64,000 bases of DNA. It comes from Paenibacillus soyae. GTDB taxonomy: Bacteria; Bacillota; Bacilli; Paenibacillales; Paenibacillaceae. The notes beneath the pieces are model-generated. The model did not search any database. It worked only from the letters and a program-made list of their open reading frames with translations, and had not been told where the DNA came from. Where the stretch lies: contig NZ_JANIPJ010000005.1 in assembly GCF_024623455.1 (NCBI RefSeq), positions 62,001 to 126,000 of the forward strand, in the 5' to 3' direction. Positions 1-8,897 of the stretch are shown here, one piece after another. Both the position numbers and the translations under genes were made by a program. Position 1 is the stretch's first letter; each line of letters begins with the position of its first letter.

Positions 1-1
1 G

Positions 2-3000
2 CTGTTCCGCAGCATGAGCAAGGACCATCCGCTCACGGCGCTCATCAACGAGGAGTTCGGGCACAGGAGGCTTCGCGCCGAAGCGAACGAGAGGGAGCTG
101 GCGGACAAGGCGATCCATCTGTACCGTTCGGCTAAGCTTTCGCTCGAGGAGAACGGGGCGAATACGCTGTACCTGGCGCTGGGCCTGCTGAAATGGTACG
201 AGTCCCCGGCCAGCGAGCTGCCGCGTTACGCGCCGATCGTGCTCGTGCCGGTCGAGCTCGTCCGCAAGTCGTCGAGAGCGGGCTTCATCCTGAGAGCCAG
301 GGACGAGGAGCCGCAGATCAACATTACGCTGCTGGAGATGCTGCGGCAGGATTTCGGCAGCCATATCGGAGGGCTGGACCCTCTGCCGAGAGACGAGAAG
401 GGCATCGATCTAGGCGGCATATTCACGACGATCCGCCATGTCATCATGAACATGCCGCGGTGGGATATCGTGGAGACGGCGATCCTCGGCCTGTTCTCGT
501 TCAGCCGGTTCGTCATGTGGAACGACATTCGCAGCCGGTCGGACGATCTCGCGAGGAACAAGGTCGTCGCCAGCCTGATGGCGGGACGCATGGAGTGGGA
601 GCAGCCGGATACGTTCCCCGAAGCGGGCCAGCTTGATGCCTTGTTCGCGCCGGATCGTCTCTTGCTGCCTATTAGCGCCGACTCGTCGCAGATTACGGCG
701 GTAAGCGCCGCGGGCAGCGACAAGAGCTTCGTGCTCCACGGACCGCCGGGCACGGGCAAGTCGCAGACGATCACGAACATGATCGCCTCGGCGCTGGCAA
801 GCGGCAAGACCGTGCTGTTCGTGGCGGAGAAGATGGCGGCGCTCAGCGTCGTGCAGAGCCGGCTGGAGAGCATCGGTCTCGGTCCGTTCTGCCTGGAGCT
901 GCATTCGAACAAAAGCACGAAGAAAGCGGTGCTGGAGCAGCTCCGCCGCACGCTGGAGACCGCGCGGACCGCTTCTCCCGAGGATTGGAGGAGACAGGCG
1001 GACCGGCTCGCCGCGTCGAGGCAGGAGCTGAACGGCTACGTCGATTCTTTGCACAAGCCGTATGGCTTCGGCGCTTCGCTATACGAGGCGATCACCCGTT
1101 ACGGCAAGGTGAAGGAGGCGCCAGCGGCAATCGCTTTGGACGCTGGGACGGTCGGAGGCATGACCAAGGACGCATACATCGCTTGGACGGATCTGGTCCG
1201 CAATCTCGCCGTTGCGGGCGAAGCGGCGGGCCATCCCCACGGCAACGCCTGGTCGGATGCCGAGGCGTCCGTCTATAATCCGGTCATGCGGACGCAGGTG
1301 GAGGAACGGTTAGCCACTTACCTGTCGGCGCTTGCCGGTCTGCAGGAAGCATACCGCATGGTGAACGCTCTCTTGGCGTATCCGGCCGAGCAGCCGGCAT
1401 CCGCCGATCTGGAGCGGATCGACGCCGCGGTTCGCCAGCTGCTGGAGGCGCCTCCGGCCATCGCGCCGGGCCTGCTGCGCGCCGGCGATTTGGACGCGGC
1501 CGGCAGCCAGGTATCGGCCGCGATTCGGCATGGACGCGCGAGAGACGAGGCGAAGGCGCTGCTCTTGAAGCGCCTCGCGAGCGACGCGCTCGCCTACGAT
1601 GCGGCGCTGGCCCTGCAGGAGTGGAAGAAGGCGGAGCTGCAATGGTTCCTGCCGAAGCTGCTGAAGCAGAACCGCATCCATAAGTCGCTGCGGAGCATGG
1701 CGCTTCCCGGCGCGGCGCTGCAGAAGGGCGAGACGGAGCAGCTGCTGCAGCAGATCATCCGTTATCAGACGGAGGCGGGAGCCCTGAAGCAGCTGGAGGC
1801 ATCGGCGGCGCCGCTGCTTGGCGCGATGTGGAACCACGGCGAGGCGGATTGGGCGGCGGTCGAAGCTGCCCATAGCTGGACCTTAGCGCTGAACGACAAG
1901 CTGCTGCAGCTGTACAAGGATTTGCCGGCGGCAAGAACGGCGAGAGAACGGTTGGCGGATTTATCCGCTGCCGCTGGTGCCGGCGCTTTCTCCGAGAGCA
2001 ACGGGGCATCGCTGGCGGCGTACTCGAAGGCTTTCCAGGCATTCGTCCGCGAAGAAGAGCAGCTGTCCCAGCTGCTGAAGCTGAATCTAGAGGCGATGGA
2101 TGGCAATCGAGGCGAGGAGCCTTGGTTCGACTACCGCGCCCGCAAAGCGAAGGGCTGGCAGGACCATATCGGCTCGCTGCGGGAATGGTGCAGCTGGCGG
2201 CAGGTGCGCGAGCGTGCGCTTGCGGCAGGGCTGGCACCGGTCGTCTCGGCATACGAGAACGGCAGCTTGAAGCATGACGAAGTGCTTCCGTCCTTCGAGC
2301 GCGCGTGGTGGAAAGCCGCGATCACCTTCATTCTGGAGACGGATCCTCAGCTCGCGTCCTTCTCGGGGCGGTTATTCGAGGAGAAGATCAAAGCGTTCCA
2401 GGAAACGATGGAGAAGTTCGAGCAGCTGACGAGGGAGGAGATCGCGGCGCGGCTGGCCGCGAATATTCCGCCGATCGGCACGCAAGCGGCGTCCAGCTCG
2501 GAGGCGGGCATTCTGCTAAGAGCGATCCGCAGCGGCGGCCGGGGCCTCTCGCTCCGCAAGCTGTTCGAGCAAATACCGAACCTGCTGAACCGGCTCTGCC
2601 CGTGCGTGCTGATGAGCCCGATGTCCGTGGCGCAGTATCTCGATCCGAAATACGCGCCGTTCGATCTCGTCGTCTTCGACGAAGCGTCGCAGCTGCCGAC
2701 GAGCGAAGCCGTTGGTGCGATGGCCCGGGGCAGGAACGTCATCGTCGTAGGCGATCCGAAGCAGCTGCCGCCGACGAGCTTCTTCTCAAGCGCGGGAGGC
2801 GATGAATCGGATGACGCGGTCGTGCCCGAGGATCTCGAGAGCATCCTCGACGACTGCCTCGCGCTCGGCATGCCGCAGGAGCATCTGCTGTGGCATTACC
2901 GCAGCCGGCACGAGAGCCTGATCGCGTTCAGCAACCGTCATTTCTATGAAAATAAACTGCTCACGTTCCCCTCGCCGTCCGAGAGGCAGTCGAGCGTGAA

Positions 3001-4645
3001 GTGGCATCCGGTCGGCGGCTACTACGACCGGGGCAAGACGAAGCAGAACCGCGCCGAAGCGGAAGCGGTCGTGCAGGAGATCGCCCGCCGCTTGCGCGAT
3101 CCGGAGCTGAGCAGGCGGAGCATGGGCGTCGTCACGTTCAACTCGATCCAGCAGACGCTGATCGAGGATCTCCTCGACGACGCGTACCGGCGGGAGCCCG
3201 AGCTCGAGCAGGCAGCCTCCCGGCTGTATGAGCCGATTTTCGTCAAAAACCTGGAGAACGTGCAGGGCGACGAGCGGGATGTCATCCTGTTCTCGATCGG
3301 CTACGGACCGGACGCCTCCGGCAAGGTCGTCCTGAACTTCGGTCCTCTGAACCGCGATGGCGGCTGGCGCAGGCTGAACGTCGCCGTCTCCCGCGCGCGT
3401 CACGAGATGCACGTCTTCTCGACGCTCCGCGCGGATCAGCTTGACGTGTCCCGCACGCGTGCCGAGGGCGTCGGCGCGCTCCGCTCCTTCCTGGAATACG
3501 CCGAGAAGGGAACGGCCGCGCTCGGCATAGGGACGGGAGAAGCGGATGTCCGGCGCGAGGGCATCGAGACGCAGATCGCCGAGGCGCTCGAGAAGGAAGG
3601 CTACAAGGTCGATCTGCATGTCGGCACCTCCGGCTACCGCATGGACCTGGCAATCGTTGATCCCGATCGTCCGGACACGTATTTGCTGGCGGTGTTATGC
3701 GACGGAAGCGGATATAAGACCGGCAAGACGGCTCGCGACCGGGAAGTGCTGCGCGGTCAGGTGCTGCGCCAGCTGGGCTGGACCCTTCATCGCGTATGGT
3801 CTCTGGACTGGCTGGACAATCCGGAGAAGGAGCTGCAGCGGATTATGGCGGCCGTGAAGTCGGCGAAGGAGCGGAAAGCCGAGGCGGAGGACATACGAGC
3901 GGGGGAGAGGGAGAGCACCTGCGAAGGATCAAGCGAAGAGCCAGTCCAAGAATCAAGCATGGGAGCAAACAACGGATTCAACCCTGCCGGTTCGCCGGAT
4001 GGCGAGCCTAACACTCCACCCGCTTCGCTTGAGACGGCAGCCGTGCAGCAAGCCGACTCCATGACGGCTAACAACCGCCGCCGCCAGCCTTATCGGACGG
4101 CAAGTCTTGAAGCCGTCCCGTTCGCTTCGGAAGAGTTCTACAGCGTGAACCGGGAGCCGCTTGTGAAGGAGCAGATCGCCCGGGTTATCCTCGAGGAGGG
4201 TCCGATCAGCCGGCCGCTTCTAACTCGGAGAGTCATTCAAGTCTGGGGAATGACAAGGTCCGGGGCGCGCATCGAGCGTCACCTAAGCAGTCTTCTTGCA
4301 TCGATGAAGATCACGTCAACGGAGTGGGACGGTATCGAATTTTATTGGCCGGAGGATGCGAAGCCGGAGGGATACGCCTTCTACCGGGTAAGCGAGAAGG
4401 AGTCCGAGCGCCGCAGCGCGGAGGAGCTTCCGCCGGAGGAGATCGCGAACGCCGTGCATGACGTGCTGTTCGTGCAGGGCAGCCTAAGCGCGGAGGATCT
4501 CGTGAGAGAAACGGTGAAGCTGCTCGGCTACTCGAGAACGGGGGCGGCCCTCGACAAAATGCTGCGAAGCGGCATTCAGGAAGCCCTCCGCCGCGGGCTG
4601 GCCTCCGAGGAGGATGGCCGGGTTTCGTACCGGGCGCAGCAATAA
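2..4645 (+). CDS. DUF4011/DUF3320 SF1 helicase with endonuclease-like domain (5' partial)
   Basis: The reading frame is open from base 2 and the family normally has several hundred more N-terminal residues, so the start lies outside the window; the ATG at 14 is unlikely to be the true start. About 1547 codons remain. A DUF4011-type region comes first, then a UvrD/Upf1-like helicase with Walker A GPPGTGKS near residue 243 (counted from the ATG at 14) and a DEASQ Walker B box near 888, followed by GDPKQLPP. After the helicase C-terminal motifs, residues ~1175-1290 look like a Vsr/REase-like domain (conserved D and E/K around GYRMDLAIV and RDREVLRGQ). A low-complexity linker leads to a DUF3320 module at ~1385-1460. 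Homologues are large DNA/RNA helicases, often in accessory or defence regions; the substrate is not known from sequence. It ends in a strong terminator. Confidence 0.85.
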   Translation: MFRSMSKDHPLTALINEEFGHRRLRAEANERELADKAIHLYRSAKLSLEENGANTLYLALGLLKWYESPASELPRYAPIVLVPVELVRKSSRAGFILRARDEEPQINITLLEMLRQDFGSHIGGLDPLPRDEKGIDLGGIFTTIRHVIMNMPRWDIVETAILGLFSFSRFVMWNDIRSRSDDLARNKVVASLMAGRMEWEQPDTFPEAGQLDALFAPDRLLLPISADSSQITAVSAAGSDKSFVLHGPPGTGKSQTITNMIASALASGKTVLFVAEKMAALSVVQSRLESIGLGPFCLELHSNKSTKKAVLEQLRRTLETARTASPEDWRRQADRLAASRQELNGYVDSLHKPYGFGASLYEAITRYGKVKEAPAAIALDAGTVGGMTKDAYIAWTDLVRNLAVAGEAAGHPHGNAWSDAEASVYNPVMRTQVEERLATYLSALAGLQEAYRMVNALLAYPAEQPASADLERIDAAVRQLLEAPPAIAPGLLRAGDLDAAGSQVSAAIRHGRARDEAKALLLKRLASDALAYDAALALQEWKKAELQWFLPKLLKQNRIHKSLRSMALPGAALQKGETEQLLQQIIRYQTEAGALKQLEASAAPLLGAMWNHGEADWAAVEAAHSWTLALNDKLLQLYKDLPAARTARERLADLSAAAGAGAFSESNGASLAAYSKAFQAFVREEEQLSQLLKLNLEAMDGNRGEEPWFDYRARKAKGWQDHIGSLREWCSWRQVRERALAAGLAPVVSAYENGSLKHDEVLPSFERAWWKAAITFILETDPQLASFSGRLFEEKIKAFQETMEKFEQLTREEIAARLAANIPPIGTQAASSSEAGILLRAIRSGGRGLSLRKLFEQIPNLLNRLCPCVLMSPMSVAQYLDPKYAPFDLVVFDEASQLPTSEAVGAMARGRNVIVVGDPKQLPPTSFFSSAGGDESDDAVVPEDLESILDDCLALGMPQEHLLWHYRSRHESLIAFSNRHFYENKLLTFPSPSERQSSVKWHPVGGYYDRGKTKQNRAEAEAVVQEIARRLRDPELSRRSMGVVTFNSIQQTLIEDLLDDAYRREPELEQAASRLYEPIFVKNLENVQGDERDVILFSIGYGPDASGKVVLNFGPLNRDGGWRRLNVAVSRARHEMHVFSTLRADQLDVSRTRAEGVGALRSFLEYAEKGTAALGIGTGEADVRREGIETQIAEALEKEGYKVDLHVGTSGYRMDLAIVDPDRPDTYLLAVLCDGSGYKTGKTARDREVLRGQVLRQLGWTLHRVWSLDWLDNPEKELQRIMAAVKSAKERKAEAEDIRAGERESTCEGSSEEPVQESSMGANNGFNPAGSPDGEPNTPPASLETAAVQQADSMTANNRRRQPYRTASLEAVPFASEEFYSVNREPLVKEQIARVILEEGPISRPLLTRRVIQVWGMTRSGARIERHLSSLLASMKITSTEWDGIEFYWPEDAKPEGYAFYRVSEKESERRSAEELPPEEIANAVHDVLFVQGSLSAEDLVRETVKLLGYSRTGAALDKMLRSGIQEALRRGLASEEDGRVSYRAQQ

Positions 4646-4660
4646 AATAGCAGCAAAGCA

Positions 4661-4688
4661 ACCCCGACCGAATACGGTCGGGGTTTTT
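4661..4688 (+). terminator. Rho-independent terminator of the helicase gene
   Basis: A 9-10 bp stem (ACCCCGACCG / CGGTCGGGGT) with a short AATA loop is followed directly by a T run, 15 bases after the helicase stop. Confidence 0.9.
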
Positions 4689-4752
4689 GAATGGAAAAAC
4701 CGTCCCTTGGGGAAAACTGGGTGTAGTACTGGACAGCTTAGGAGTGTGGTCA

Positions 4753-5223
4753 ATGGGGTTCGTTGTTGCATTCGTCGCGGCTTGGTTCGCGTTGTTTATT
4801 TTTTATGGCATGAACAAACGGCTGTCGATCGTGGAGAACGCGTTCGTGTTCCTCGCGTCCATGGCGCTCGGGATTCATCTGTCTTGGTTCATTGTCGAAG
4901 AGTTCAAATGGATCGAGATGACGAAGGACGGGCTGTCGTATGCGGGAGTTTTGCTCTATCGAATCGTGCTCTTCCCGATGGTGTTCGTCCTTGTCATGAA
5001 CGCGGTGTACAAGCTCCGCGGGATTGCCGGCCAGCTCCTGTCCGGAGTCACGGCCTTGGCAAGCCTTGCGGTGCTGAACATGGCGTTCGTCGCCTACGAT
5101 ATGATTCGTTATACGAAGTGGAATCTGTTCTATGAAACGCTGGTAACCGCGTTGCTGCTGTTGATCGTTTACGTGCTGCTGCGAGGCTTTCGGAAAGCTG
5201 CCGACAAGAGGTGGGCCGCATGA
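4753..5223 (+). CDS. Small polytopic membrane protein
   Basis: 156 residues with about five hydrophobic segments. I do not recognise a named family. The frame is open further upstream to a TTG inside the preceding terminator, but the ATG at 4753 has an AGGAG at 4740-4744 with 8-base spacing, so this start is chosen. It overlaps the next membrane-protein gene by four bases (ATGA), so the two are probably translationally coupled and may work together. Confidence 0.75.
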   Translation: MGFVVAFVAAWFALFIFYGMNKRLSIVENAFVFLASMALGIHLSWFIVEEFKWIEMTKDGLSYAGVLLYRIVLFPMVFVLVMNAVYKLRGIAGQLLSGVTALASLAVLNMAFVAYDMIRYTKWNLFYETLVTALLLLIVYVLLRGFRKAADKRWAA

Positions 5224-5732
5224 TCTTATGGGAGCAATTCGACCGAAACGAGTGGTACATTCTTACGATGCTTGTCATCTCGTACGGGGCCGTCATCCTG
5301 CTGCCGAAGCGGGTTTCGCCCAAGCTGATGATTCTCGGGCTGGTATGGGGCTTCGCCAGCTCGACGCTGTTCGATTTCACGATCGGCGGGGGACTGTTGG
5401 ATTTCTACATGGTGAACGACTCCAACAGGTACGAGCTGACGGACCTGCTCGTCTACTTTCTGTTTGCGCCTTTCGGCTACTTCTTTATTTACTTCTATGA
5501 AGCATGGAAGATCGGGAAGAAGACGCTGTTGTACTACATTGCGGGTTGGACGGCGGTAGGCGCGGTCATGCAGTGGGTGTCCGAATGGATGAGACTGACC
5601 GAATACCAGCGGGGATATAAGCTCGAGTACAACATCGTCGTATTCTTGATCGTTCAGACGATCACGGGGTTGTTCTACGCCCATATCAAGTCCCGAAGCG
5701 CGAGCGGCGAGCGAGGATCGCATATGGGCTGA
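5220..5732 (+). CDS. Membrane protein, possibly CBO0543-like
   Basis: 170 residues, roughly five transmembrane segments, with conserved-looking aromatic and acidic residues in the C-terminal half (YNIVVFL, EWM, YEAW). Size and hydropathy resemble the CBO0543-type membrane proteins common in bacilli, but that assignment is tentative. The ATG overlaps the upstream TGA (ATGA), and an AAGAGGTG sits ahead of it inside the upstream gene, so it is translated as a pair with that gene. Function unknown. Confidence 0.72.
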   Translation: MILWEQFDRNEWYILTMLVISYGAVILLPKRVSPKLMILGLVWGFASSTLFDFTIGGGLLDFYMVNDSNRYELTDLLVYFLFAPFGYFFIYFYEAWKIGKKTLLYYIAGWTAVGAVMQWVSEWMRLTEYQRGYKLEYNIVVFLIVQTITGLFYAHIKSRSASGERGSHMG

Positions 5733-5816
5733 TGCCGAGGGGAATAGAATCGGAAGATTCGTCCAAAATAATCCTGTTTGTCGGTTCAAAAAACGTTTGC
5801 GGAGGAGTCGTTTCTA

Positions 5817-6464
5817 ATGACAAAAAAAATGTATGCGCCGCTGCTGATCGCGCTGGCGCTCATCATCGGACTGGCGCCGGCCATGGCGCACGGGGCGTCC
5901 AGCGAAAGCGCGCAGGTCGAGTGCATCAAGCCGAATATCGTGAAGCTGCAGACCGCTTTGACGAAGCTGTGGATGGATCATGCGGTATGGACGAAAACGT
6001 ATATCACGAGCGCGCTCGCCGATCTTCAGGATCAGCAGGACGTCTTGACTCGGCTGCTCAAAAATCAGCAGGATATCGGCGACGCGATCAAGCCGTACTA
6101 CGGCGATGCGGCGGGCAATAAGCTGGCCGAGCTGCTGAAGGAGCATATCGCCATCGCGGGCCAGGTCGTCGCGGCCGCGGAAGCCGGCAATCAGGCGGCG
6201 TTCAACGCGGCGAATAAAGAGTGGCACCGCAACGCTGACGATATCGCCAAATTCCTGAGCGGTGCCAATCCGAACTGGGCGATGAAGGATCTGCAGAACA
6301 TGCTGTACATTCATCTCCAGCTGCTCACCGAGCAGACGCAAGCCAGACTCGCAAAGGATTGGAAGAAGGAGATCGAGGCTTACGACAAGGGCGTGGACCA
6401 TCTGATCATGCTGGCGGACGTGCTGACGCAGGGGATTGTGAAGCAGTTTCCGGAGAAGTTTTAG
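5817..6464 (+). CDS. Secreted protein of unknown function
   Basis: 215 residues. A classic signal peptide (MTKKMYAPLLIALALIIGL, then APAMAHGAS) ends near residue 27. The mature part is all-helical, without cysteines beyond one near the N-terminus, and holds repeated LxxLLK/LxxLL patterns that suggest a helical bundle. Similar secreted proteins occur in paenibacilli and some get unreliable functional names; I assign none. The start is fixed by GGAGGAG at 5801-5807, 9 bases before the ATG; an upstream TTG in frame lacks such a site. It has its own terminator. Confidence 0.75.
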   Translation: MTKKMYAPLLIALALIIGLAPAMAHGASSESAQVECIKPNIVKLQTALTKLWMDHAVWTKTYITSALADLQDQQDVLTRLLKNQQDIGDAIKPYYGDAAGNKLAELLKEHIAIAGQVVAAAEAGNQAAFNAANKEWHRNADDIAKFLSGANPNWAMKDLQNMLYIHLQLLTEQTQARLAKDWKKEIEAYDKGVDHLIMLADVLTQGIVKQFPEKF

Positions 6465-6478
6465 AGAATGTTCGTTTT

Positions 6479-6510
6479 AACCACAACCGTAGAGGGTTGT
6501 GGTTTTTTTG
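6479..6510 (+). terminator. Rho-independent terminator
   Basis: Stem AACCACAACC / GGTTGTGGTT with a short loop and a T7 run, 15 bases after the secreted-protein stop. Confidence 0.9.
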
Positions 6511-6748
6511 TTTTTCAGGAAATCTTGCGCCCTTAGATGAAATAGAGGAAAAAATGCTGTTATTTCAAAGACCTTGAATTAGACCGAATACCGAATAATT
6601 TCTAGTAACCCACATTATCAGGAAGGGCTTGAAGAAGCAGAAATCAGGAGGAGGGATGACCTTGGAATAAAGGTGGTAACTTAGAAGAAACCTAGGAGCT
6701 CAGTTCGGACAGTTATGATATACTGAAAAAGGTACATAGATGGCTATA

Positions 6749-6940
6749 AGGGCGGTCGGCTAATCTCCCGGAAGGGAGGTGATGCCTGTGGAGGTATACC
6801 AAGCGTTGACGCTAATGATCTCATTCGCGACACTGGTTGTGTTAATCCTATCATTCCACAAAAAGAAATAGACCGCCCCGTGACAAGGAATCGGTCTATT
6901 TCTGTGGACTAGCCTATTCACCTAATAGCCAACCGCCCTT
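6749..6940 (+). ncRNA. Toxin mRNA with long-range 5'/3' pairing
   Basis: The sequence AAGGGCGGTCGGCTAA at 6749-6764 is nearly complementary to TAGCCAACCGCCCTT at 6926-6940 (one mismatch), bracketing the toxin reading frame. A smaller hairpin CTCCC-GGAA-GGGAG lies between them and covers the toxin ribosome binding site. A third stem (AAATAGACCG / CGGTCTATTT, 6866-6901) spans the stop codon. Such end-to-end pairing with an occluded SD is typical of bacterial type I toxin mRNAs. Transcript ends are inferred, not seen. Confidence 0.55.
6782..6871 (+). CDS. Putative holin-like (type I) toxin peptide
   Basis: 29 residues: a charged or polar N-terminus (MPVEVYQALT), one hydrophobic segment of about 17 residues and a C-terminal HKKK. 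This is the layout of the small holin-like toxins (Hol_Tox) of bacilli, which insert in the membrane. A strong GGGAGG precedes the ATG but sits in the 3' arm of a hairpin, so translation is probably repressed until the mRNA refolds or is processed. Its antitoxin would be an antisense RNA on the minus strand; I could not define one. Two related peptides lie at 13.2 and 16.0 kb. Confidence 0.65.
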   Translation: MPVEVYQALTLMISFATLVVLILSFHKKK

Positions 6941-7062
6941 AAAAGCGGCTTTCGTACCACGGGGAGTCGTGTTGGTAGCACGGCTCCTTAGTTATTATAA
7001 GCTTACCACAGGGGATTTAGACGTGCAATTATTGATGCAGATCTTCTATCTGTTTCATCCAT

Positions 7063-7596
7063 CTACTTAGTGCCCGCCCCTATCAGCTCCGCCTCCACCA
7101 GCTCCAGAACAATCGTCTCCCGTTCGATCGAGAAGCCCATCGAGGGCTCTTGGTTGGCCATGACTTTCCGGTTATGCTCAATCGCCTCGCGAATGTCGAC
7201 CCATACGGGATAGGAGCCGTTCGCGACCTCGTAGTCCTCCAGCCGGACGTTCGCGAAGTCGTGATCGATCTCGCAGACGTAGAAGTAGGATTCCATATGG
7301 ATCAAATCATACTCGGGCTTGTGATGAGGCCGGTATTCGTCGATATACCCGAACTCCTGCAGCACCTTGGTGCGGCTTGCGCCCGTCTCCTCGGCCAATT
7401 CGCGGTGCAGCCCGATAAAAAGATCTTCGTCCTCTGCGACGCCGCCCCCGGGGAAGCTATAGTCGTTGTACCGCTTCGTGTAGATGAGCAATATTTTTGA
7501 GCCGTCCAGGATGATGCCGCGGGCGGATCTTTGCTCGAAGGTTTTGCCTTGTAAATCATTAACGTCCTTATGAAACAGCTGCCGGATGAGTCGCAT
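7063..7596 (-). CDS. Nudix hydrolase
   Basis: 177 residues with a clear Nudix box (GGGVAEDEDLFIGLHRELAEE then TG, around residues 50-72), so it hydrolyses a nucleoside diphosphate linked to another moiety; the substrate cannot be told. It lies downstream of alanine dehydrogenase on the same strand with a 45-base gap. The only start in frame is the ATG at 7596, but GAGGAG is about 15 bases away, so initiation may be weak. The domain before the box (KTFEQRSARGIIL) fits the ADP-ribose/NADH-pyrophosphatase-like branch only loosely. Confidence 0.85.
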   Translation of the reverse strand: MRLIRQLFHKDVNDLQGKTFEQRSARGIILDGSKILLIYTKRYNDYSFPGGGVAEDEDLFIGLHRELAEETGASRTKVLQEFGYIDEYRPHHKPEYDLIHMESYFYVCEIDHDFANVRLEDYEVANGSYPVWVDIREAIEHNRKVMANQEPSMGFSIERETIVLELVEAELIGAGTK

Positions 7597-7641
7597 CGGT
7601 ATGCTTGGTCACTCCTCTTCGTTGTAGCTCGCATGCTGTCA

Positions 7642-8784
7642 TTATACCGAAAGGGGAGAGGGATGGCGATTCATAAGCAGCGTGCGAATATCCGTGTATG
7701 CATACCCATGCGCCTCGGCAACGGCCTGATACGTCACATGACCCGCCGCGACGTTGATGCCGCGAGCGATTGCCCGGTTGCCAAGCGCGGCCTCGGCCCA
7801 GCCTTTGCCGGCGATCAGCAGACCGTACGGCGTCGTTACGTTCGTCAGCGCCAGCGTGGACGTTCTTGCCACGGCGCCCGGCATGTTGGCGACCGCATAG
7901 TGGATGACGCCGTGCTTCTCGTAGGTCGGGTTGTCGTGCGTCGTGATCCGGTCGATCGTCTCGATCGAGCCGCCTTGGTCGATGGCCACGTCGACGATGA
8001 CCGAGCCGGGAGCCATCGCCTTCACCATCTCCTCCGTCACGAGCCGGGGAGCACGCGCGCCCGGGATGAGCACGGCGCCCACGACGAGATCCGAACGCCG
8101 AACAACCTCCGCGATGCTGTACGGGCTGGACATGATCGTTTTCACCCGGCCTTGGAACAGATCATCAAGCTGACGGAGCCGGTCTGGATTAACGTCGACC
8201 ATGCTGACATCGGCACCAAGTCCGATCGCCATCTTCGCCGCGTTCGTTCCGACGATGCCGCCGCCGATGATCGCGACCTTGGCGGGCTCGACGCCCGGCA
8301 CGCCGCTGAGCAGAATGCCTTTGCCTCCGTGCGCCTTCTCGAGGAAATGCGCCCCGATCTGCACCGCCATGCGTCCCGCGACCTCGCTCATCGGCGTGAG
8401 CAGCGGCAGGCTTCCGTTATCGAGCTGGATCGTTTCGTAAGCGATCGCCGTCACCCCGCTGTCCACCAGCGCTTTCGTCAGTGCGGCTTCAGGAGCCAGA
8501 TGTAGGTACGTGTAGAGGATGAGCCCCTCGCGAAAATAATCATATTCCTGCGGCAAAGGTTCCTTCACCTTCACGACCAAGTCCGCCGACCATGCTTCCG
8601 CCGCCGTCTCTACGATCCTCGCGCCCGAGAGGGCATAATCCTCGTCCGTAAATCCGATGCCGGCGCCCGCGCCAGCCTCGATCCAAACCTCATGCCCCGC
8701 CTTCACGTACGACAGAACGGATGCTGGCGTCATGCCGACGCGGTACTCGTTATTTTTGATCTCCTTCGGAACCCCGATCTTCAT
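7642..8784 (-). CDS. ald: Alanine dehydrogenase
   Basis: 380 residues, close to the usual 370-380. It catalyses NAD-dependent deamination of L-alanine to pyruvate and ammonia, in the cytosol. The N-terminus [18 protein letters not shown] and the Rossmann glycine motif [11 protein letters not shown] near residues 173-183 are diagnostic. The ATG at 8784 is preferred over a GTG at 8793 because GAGGAG is 8 bases upstream. The PucR-type regulator lies directly upstream on the same strand with a 113-base gap, as expected for AdeR control of ald; in Bacillus subtilis ald supports alanine use and sporulation. Confidence 0.95.
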   Translation of the reverse strand: MKIGVPKEIKNNEYRVGMTPASVLSYVKAGHEVWIEAGAGAGIGFTDEDYALSGARIVETAAEAWSADLVVKVKEPLPQEYDYFREGLILYTYLHLAPEAALTKALVDSGVTAIAYETIQLDNGSLPLLTPMSEVAGRMAVQIGAHFLEKAHGGKGILLSGVPGVEPAKVAIIGGGIVGTNAAKMAIGLGADVSMVDVNPDRLRQLDDLFQGRVKTIMSSPYSIAEVVRRSDLVVGAVLIPGARAPRLVTEEMVKAMAPGSVIVDVAIDQGGSIETIDRITTHDNPTYEKHGVIHYAVANMPGAVARTSTLALTNVTTPYGLLIAGKGWAEAALGNRAIARGINVAAGHVTYQAVAEAHGYAYTDIRTLLMNRHPSPLSV

Positions 8785-8897
8785 TTCGATCACTCCTCAC
8801 ATTCCCATAAAAAGGATTTTCTCGCTTGTCTTCAGTGTAGAAAAAATCCCTTTGGGTTCCATTAGACAAAATGTAAGGAAGTCGAACCGATCTTTCG

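Larger units (their letters stand above)
6511..7062. other. Intergenic region holding a type I toxin-like locus
   Basis: About 550 bases without a conventional gene. The first ~220 bases are AT-rich with no structure I can name. From about 6740 to 6990 lies a short holin-like toxin gene with several hairpins, described separately. A further 9-bp hairpin at 6963-6987 (GGAGTCGTG / CACGGCTCC) could belong to the toxin transcript or to an antisense regulator. Confidence 0.6.

Noticed and set aside
4687..4752. Extended TTG start for the first small membrane protein
   Set aside because: It would begin inside the T run of the upstream terminator without a ribosome binding site; ATG 4753 has AGGAG at ideal spacing.
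6963..6987. Hairpin GGAGTCGTG / CACGGCTCC as the antitoxin RNA gene of the 6.8-kb toxin
   Set aside because: The stem is real, but a convincing minus-strand promoter with -35 and -10 at proper spacing could not be found, so no antitoxin gene is called.
7570..8505. Plus-strand 311-codon frame opposite alanine dehydrogenase
   Set aside because: Pure antisense shadow of ald with Arg/His-rich composition and no homology that I recognise.
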